DNA from: JANWJE01 sp044326545
Lineage (GTDB): Bacteria; Chlamydiota; Chlamydiia; Chlamydiales; Parachlamydiaceae
Assembly (NCBI GenBank): GCA_044326545.1
Contig: JBIRBM010000028.1
Location: 1 to 26,422, forward strand
DNA: 26,422 nt
Direction: 5' to 3'
The notes beneath the pieces were generated by a model. It did not search any database. It worked only from the letters and a program-made list of their open reading frames with translations, and was not told the origin of the DNA. Shown here in pieces: positions 24,201 through 26,422 of the stretch; position 1 is the stretch's first letter; each line of letters opens with the position of its first letter. Made by a program: the position numbers and the translations under genes.

Positions 24201-25438
24201 TTCGGGATGAAGGGCGCTCTTTAGATGAATACCGAAAGCTTCTGAGCACAAAATCGATTGAGCCGTTGCAGTCGTTTACTGTCGAGCTTGGAACAAAGAT
24301 TTTGTTACCCGATGGGTCAAAAGTGAAGCCGGGAGAGCGCGTAGCAGAATGGGAGCAGCATAGTATTCCCATTATTTGTGATCGTCCAGGTTATGCCCGC
24401 TATGAAGACCTTGTTGAAGGATTATCAACAGAGCGCGATGTCAACAAGCAAACAGGTCAGGCTGAGCTGATTGTTAAGCAGCATCGAGGTGAACTCCATC
24501 CTCAGATCGCTATTTATGCCGATCAAGCGTATGAAGAATTGATTGGAACCTATCCTTTGCCTGCAGGGGCGATCATCTCTGTAGAAGAAGGGGCTTATGC
24601 GACAGCCGGTAAGATGCTCGCCCGTCTTCCAAGAAGTGCGATTAAGACAAAAGATATCACCGGGGGTCTTCCAAGGGTTGCTGAGCTTTTCGAAGCACGC
24701 AAGCCAAAAGACTCTGCAGAGATTGCGAAAATTGATGGGGTGGTCGACTTCCGTGGAGTGCAAAAGAACAAGCGGATCGTTGTTGTCCGTGATGAGATGA
24801 CGGGGATGGAAGAAGAGCATCTGATTCCTCACACCAAGCATTTGATTGTTCAGCGTGGCGATCATGTTGTCAAAGGACAGCAGTTGACCGATGGGTTAGT
24901 GATTCCACATGAAATCCTTGAAATTTGCGGTGTTCGCGAACTTCAAAAGTACTTGGTCAATCAAGTGCAGGAAGTTTACCGTCTCCAAGGGGTCGATATC
25001 AATGATAAGCACATCGAAATCATTGTTCGTCAAATGTTGAAAAAAGTGCGTGTCACCGATCCGGGTGATACAAGTTTGCTCTATGGTGAGGAAGTGGATA
25101 AAAAAGAATTTGAGCATGAGAATGTGAAAGTGACGCAAGAAGGGGGCAAAGCTGCGCAAGCAACACCTGTTCTTTTAGGGATCACAAAGGCTTCTCTTAG
25201 TACCGAATCATTTATTTCCGCTGCATCCTTCCAAGATACAACCCGCGTCTTAACGGAAGCGGCTTGTGCAGGTAAAACAGACTATTTGGTTGGCTTCAAG
25301 GAGAATGTTATCATGGGACACATCATCCCGGGAGGAACAGGTTTTGAGCGTCACAAAAGAATTAAAAAGTTTGTGGATAGAGAGCTTGAAGAGCCTCTTA
25401 TTTTTGACTTTGAATCAGTTGTTGTAGACGCTTCTTAA
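21254..25438 (+). CDS. rpoC: DNA-directed RNA polymerase subunit beta'
   Basis: 1394 residues, similar to Chlamydia (about 1396) and E. coli (1407). The N-terminal zinc site is Cys65, Cys67, Cys80 and Cys83 (CACGKY, then CDRCG). The catalytic magnesium loop is NADFDGD at 454-460 (Asp456, 458, 460). The second zinc site includes EEDCGTL and CETRRGVCAKC, followed by QSIGEPGTQLTMRTFHLGG before the jaw and C-terminal clamp. The bridge helix and trigger loop regions are complete. AGGAGA lies ahead of ATG. In C. trachomatis tal follows rpoC; here a hairpin and IS debris follow instead. Confidence 0.99.
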   Translation: MSEKNQNEAEFDKLTIKIASDDVIRNDWSRGEIKKPETINYRTFKPEKGGLFCEKIFGPQRDWECACGKYKKIKHKGIVCDRCGVEVTLSKVRRERMAHIELAVPVVHIWFFKTMPSRIGNVLGMTSADLERIIYYEEYVVIHPGQTDLEKKQLLNDTEYREAQEKWGRDAFVAKMGGEAIRDLLASEDLQTQLIELKEKLRKTKSQQARMKLAKRLKIIESFVTSDNKPDWMVMSAVPVIPPDLRPLVPLDGGRFATSDLNDLYRRVINRNNRLKAILKLKTPEVIVRNEKRMLQEAVDALFDNGRHGHPVMGAGNRPLKSLSEMLKGKQGRFRQNLLGKRVDYSGRSVIIVGPELKFNQCGLPKLMALELFEPFIVKRLKDLGYVYTIRSAKKMIQRHAPEVWDVLEDIIKGHPVLLNRAPTLHRLGIQAFEPVLIEGKAIRIHPLVCSAFNADFDGDQMAVYVPLSIEAQLEAKLLMMAPDNIFLPSSGKPVAVPSQDMTLGLYYLMLDPLHIREDHGQKTRIFRDAQEVLLALQASGSYNWFEPNAKSPNGKNRSDYARGIRIHEKIKLRTENGIIETTPGRVVFNTIVPKELGFQNYSLPKKKMGELIMQCYKKAGLEATVRFLDNLKSVGFAEATKSALSMGVCDVKIPAIKQKILQDAHERVALVKKQYEDGIITEGERKSKTIGIWTEVSDVLSEQLFKLISQVEDSAMNPLYLMMDSGARGNKSQIRQLGALRGLMAKPSGDIIESPITSNFREGLSVIEFSISSHGARKGLADTALKTADSGYLTRRLVDVAQDVIITEEDCGTLNGIDVSAVKQGQEELLPLKDRIFGRTVCEDIYQPGDSTKLIAKSGDILTNLQAEAIDDSGVESIRIRSVLTCETRRGVCAKCYGINLANSRNVSQGEAVGIIAAQSIGEPGTQLTMRTFHLGGIASAAVSPEIISDNDGLLIYSDLRTVKTAEGHWVALNKNGRLNIVRDEGRSLDEYRKLLSTKSIEPLQSFTVELGTKILLPDGSKVKPGERVAEWEQHSIPIICDRPGYARYEDLVEGLSTERDVNKQTGQAELIVKQHRGELHPQIAIYADQAYEELIGTYPLPAGAIISVEEGAYATAGKMLARLPRSAIKTKDITGGLPRVAELFEARKPKDSAEIAKIDGVVDFRGVQKNKRIVVVRDEMTGMEEEHLIPHTKHLIVQRGDHVVKGQQLTDGLVIPHEILEICGVRELQKYLVNQVQEVYRLQGVDINDKHIEIIVRQMLKKVRVTDPGDTSLLYGEEVDKKEFEHENVKVTQEGGKAAQATPVLLGITKASLSTESFISAASFQDTTRVLTEAACAGKTDYLVGFKENVIMGHIIPGGTGFERHKRIKKFVDRELEEPLIFDFESVVVDAS

Positions 25439-25447
25439 CGTCTTTTT

Positions 25448-25477
25448 GCGCATGAATTCTTTAGCGGATTCATGCGC
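25448..25477 (+). terminator. Hairpin after rpoC
   Basis: Perfect 10-bp stem GCGCATGAAT (25448-25457) and ATTCATGCGC (25468-25477) with a 10-nt loop, starting 10 nt after the rpoC stop. Only a weak T-rich tail (TCATTTCATC) follows. Expected end of the rpoBC transcript. Confidence 0.7.
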
Positions 25478-25759
25478 TCATTTCATCACTCACCCCGTCC
25501 ATTTAAAACCTTTGGACGTATCATCTCGATTCTTGGGTGAATAGAGCTCTTAGATCATTCATTTTCTTGCCCATCCCCATGCTCGATTTTTGAACTCCTG
25601 TTAATCTCCTAAATTCGATAGATGAAAGTTCGCTCACAGTTTCGTCTTTTTGCATAAAAGATAAAAGACCAAAAAATTTTGAAAACTCAAGTTTTATAGC
25701 CGAAATATCATAAATTAGTTATGCTTTTGCTGATCTAAACAATTTTGAAAGATCCCTAA
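25478..25759. other. Non-coding interval with a family B repeat fragment
   Basis: No ORF or RNA gene seen. At about 25546-25581 the sequence CTCTTAGATCATTCATTTTC followed by TTGCCCATCCCCATGC is a degenerate match to the reverse complement of the right arm of the composite element at 10900-10939. The rest is AT-rich and probably the upstream flank of the broken IS630 copy. Confidence 0.55.
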
Positions 25760-26199
25760 ATCACATATTCGATTGATTTTCGTAAAAAGGTCCTCTTAAT
25801 AAAAAAGCAAGAAAACCTTAGTTTTTCTCAAACCTCTAAACGTTTCGGCTTGGCTGTTAATACTCTATTTCTTTGGTCTAAAAACCTTGAAACTAAGGGG
25901 ACAAGGCACAAAGCCCCAATAAAAATTCATGATGCTCTTTTACTTGAAGATGTACAAAACCACCCCGATGTTATAGTACGAGCGAGCAAAACATTTGAAT
26001 GTCAGTGCTGCCGGAATTCGATTTGCATTGAAGCGTCTCAACATTATCTATAAAAAAAAGCCTAAGCCATCCAAAGGCTTGTCCAATTAAACGACAGCTA
26101 TTTCAATATAAAATTGAGGATTATAAAAACCTTTGCCGACCAATGGTTTACATTGATGAAAGTGGCTTTGCGCATGATATGCCAACCAGCCATGTATAG
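25760..26199 (+). pseudogene. Broken IS630-family transposase, N-terminal part
   Basis: Three reading frames must be joined. Frame 1 (from 25760) gives TYSIDFRKKVL and the helix-turn-helix SQTSKRFGLAVNTLFLWSKN; ATC stands where ATG would be expected, so the start codon seems lost. A +1 shift near 26000 leads to SAAGIRFALKRLNIIYKKK; a second +1 shift near 26076 leads to CPIKRQLFQYKIEDYKNLC and VYIDESGFAHDMP, which holds the first catalytic Asp of the DDE triad. It ends at TAG 26197 soon after. The remaining DDE residues are missing on this strand. Clearly inactive. Confidence 0.88.
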
Positions 26200-26217
26200 T
26201 TAATTAGATTTAAAAAT

Positions 26218-26422
26218 TTACATATTAAACACATGATCAATTGTTTGTGAGAGGCTAGAAAATTGATGAATCATTGACCTAACTTGTGCTTTAAACCAAC
26301 CCCAATATTTCTCAATTGGATTAAGATCAGGAGAATAAGGAGGAAGGAAAATGAGCTGACATTGCGCTTTTTCTATCAATTCTTGAGTCCGTTTTGATTT
26401 GTGAAAAGTTGCGTTATCCATA
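26218..26422 (-). mobile_element. IS630-family transposase, C-terminal half, running off the window
   Basis: The visible 67 residues hold the second and third catalytic positions of an IS630 DDE transposase: MDNATFHKS (Asp) and LPPYSPDLNPIEKYWG (Glu), then a normal C-terminus ending FNM before TAA at 26218-26220. No frameshift is seen. The first Met in the window is probably internal, since IS630 proteins have about 100-200 residues before this motif, so the gene continues to the right. It is opposite in strand to the broken copy 20 nt away. Confidence 0.85.

Overview
The window looks like the chromosome of an amoeba-associated (environmental) chlamydia of the order Parachlamydiales. The main argument is gene order. 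From 11.2 kb onwards infA, tRNA-Thr(GGT), tuf, tRNA-Trp(CCA), secE, nusG, rplK, rplA, rplJ, rplL, rpoB and rpoC all lie on the + strand. This is the order I recall for Chlamydia trachomatis (CT323 to CT314). There is no rpmG between tuf and secE, and the tRNAs lack an encoded CCA end. The DNA is moderately AT-rich and, unlike Chlamydia itself, it is full of short palindromic repeats and IS debris. That points away from the animal-pathogenic genus, but the species cannot be fixed from sequence alone.

Layout. Positions 1-361 hold a 163-bp MITE-like repeat, a possible 3' gene remnant and a promoter. Positions 362-5219 hold a tight + strand cluster: a MYG1-type DHH hydrolase, a HIT protein, an isochorismatase-fold hydrolase, a HEAT-repeat protein with an N-terminal export signal, and an M24 (Xaa-Pro) peptidase. 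A predicted exported HAD phosphatase faces it on the - strand (5261-5965). Positions 6224-9802 hold an apparent three-gene unit: a TyrP-like aromatic amino-acid permease, a DUF2760-like protein and a divergent short Hsp70 without a normal substrate-binding domain. It ends in a strong terminator that is convergent with sufE (-, 9938-10387), whose promoter overlaps a perfect 18-bp palindrome. Positions 10.45-11.1 kb are gene-free: a T-rich stretch, a MITE that appears nested inside an older inverted-repeat element, and another palindrome. The translation/transcription operons then run from 11.1 to 25.4 kb. The final kilobase holds a broken IS630-family transposase (+) and, abutting it, the C-terminal half of a second one on the - strand.

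Functionally, 11-25 kb makes initiation factor 1, EF-Tu, two tRNAs, a Sec translocase subunit, NusG, four ribosomal proteins of the L1/L7-L12 stalk region, and the two large RNA polymerase subunits. The left half is accessory metabolism and proteostasis. The most unusual features are four families of palindromic or inverted repeats, two of them inserted inside the nusG-rplK and rpoB-rpoC intervals of the most highly expressed operon, where they expand intervals that I would expect to be short. The main biological unknown is the permease/DUF2760/Hsp70 unit.
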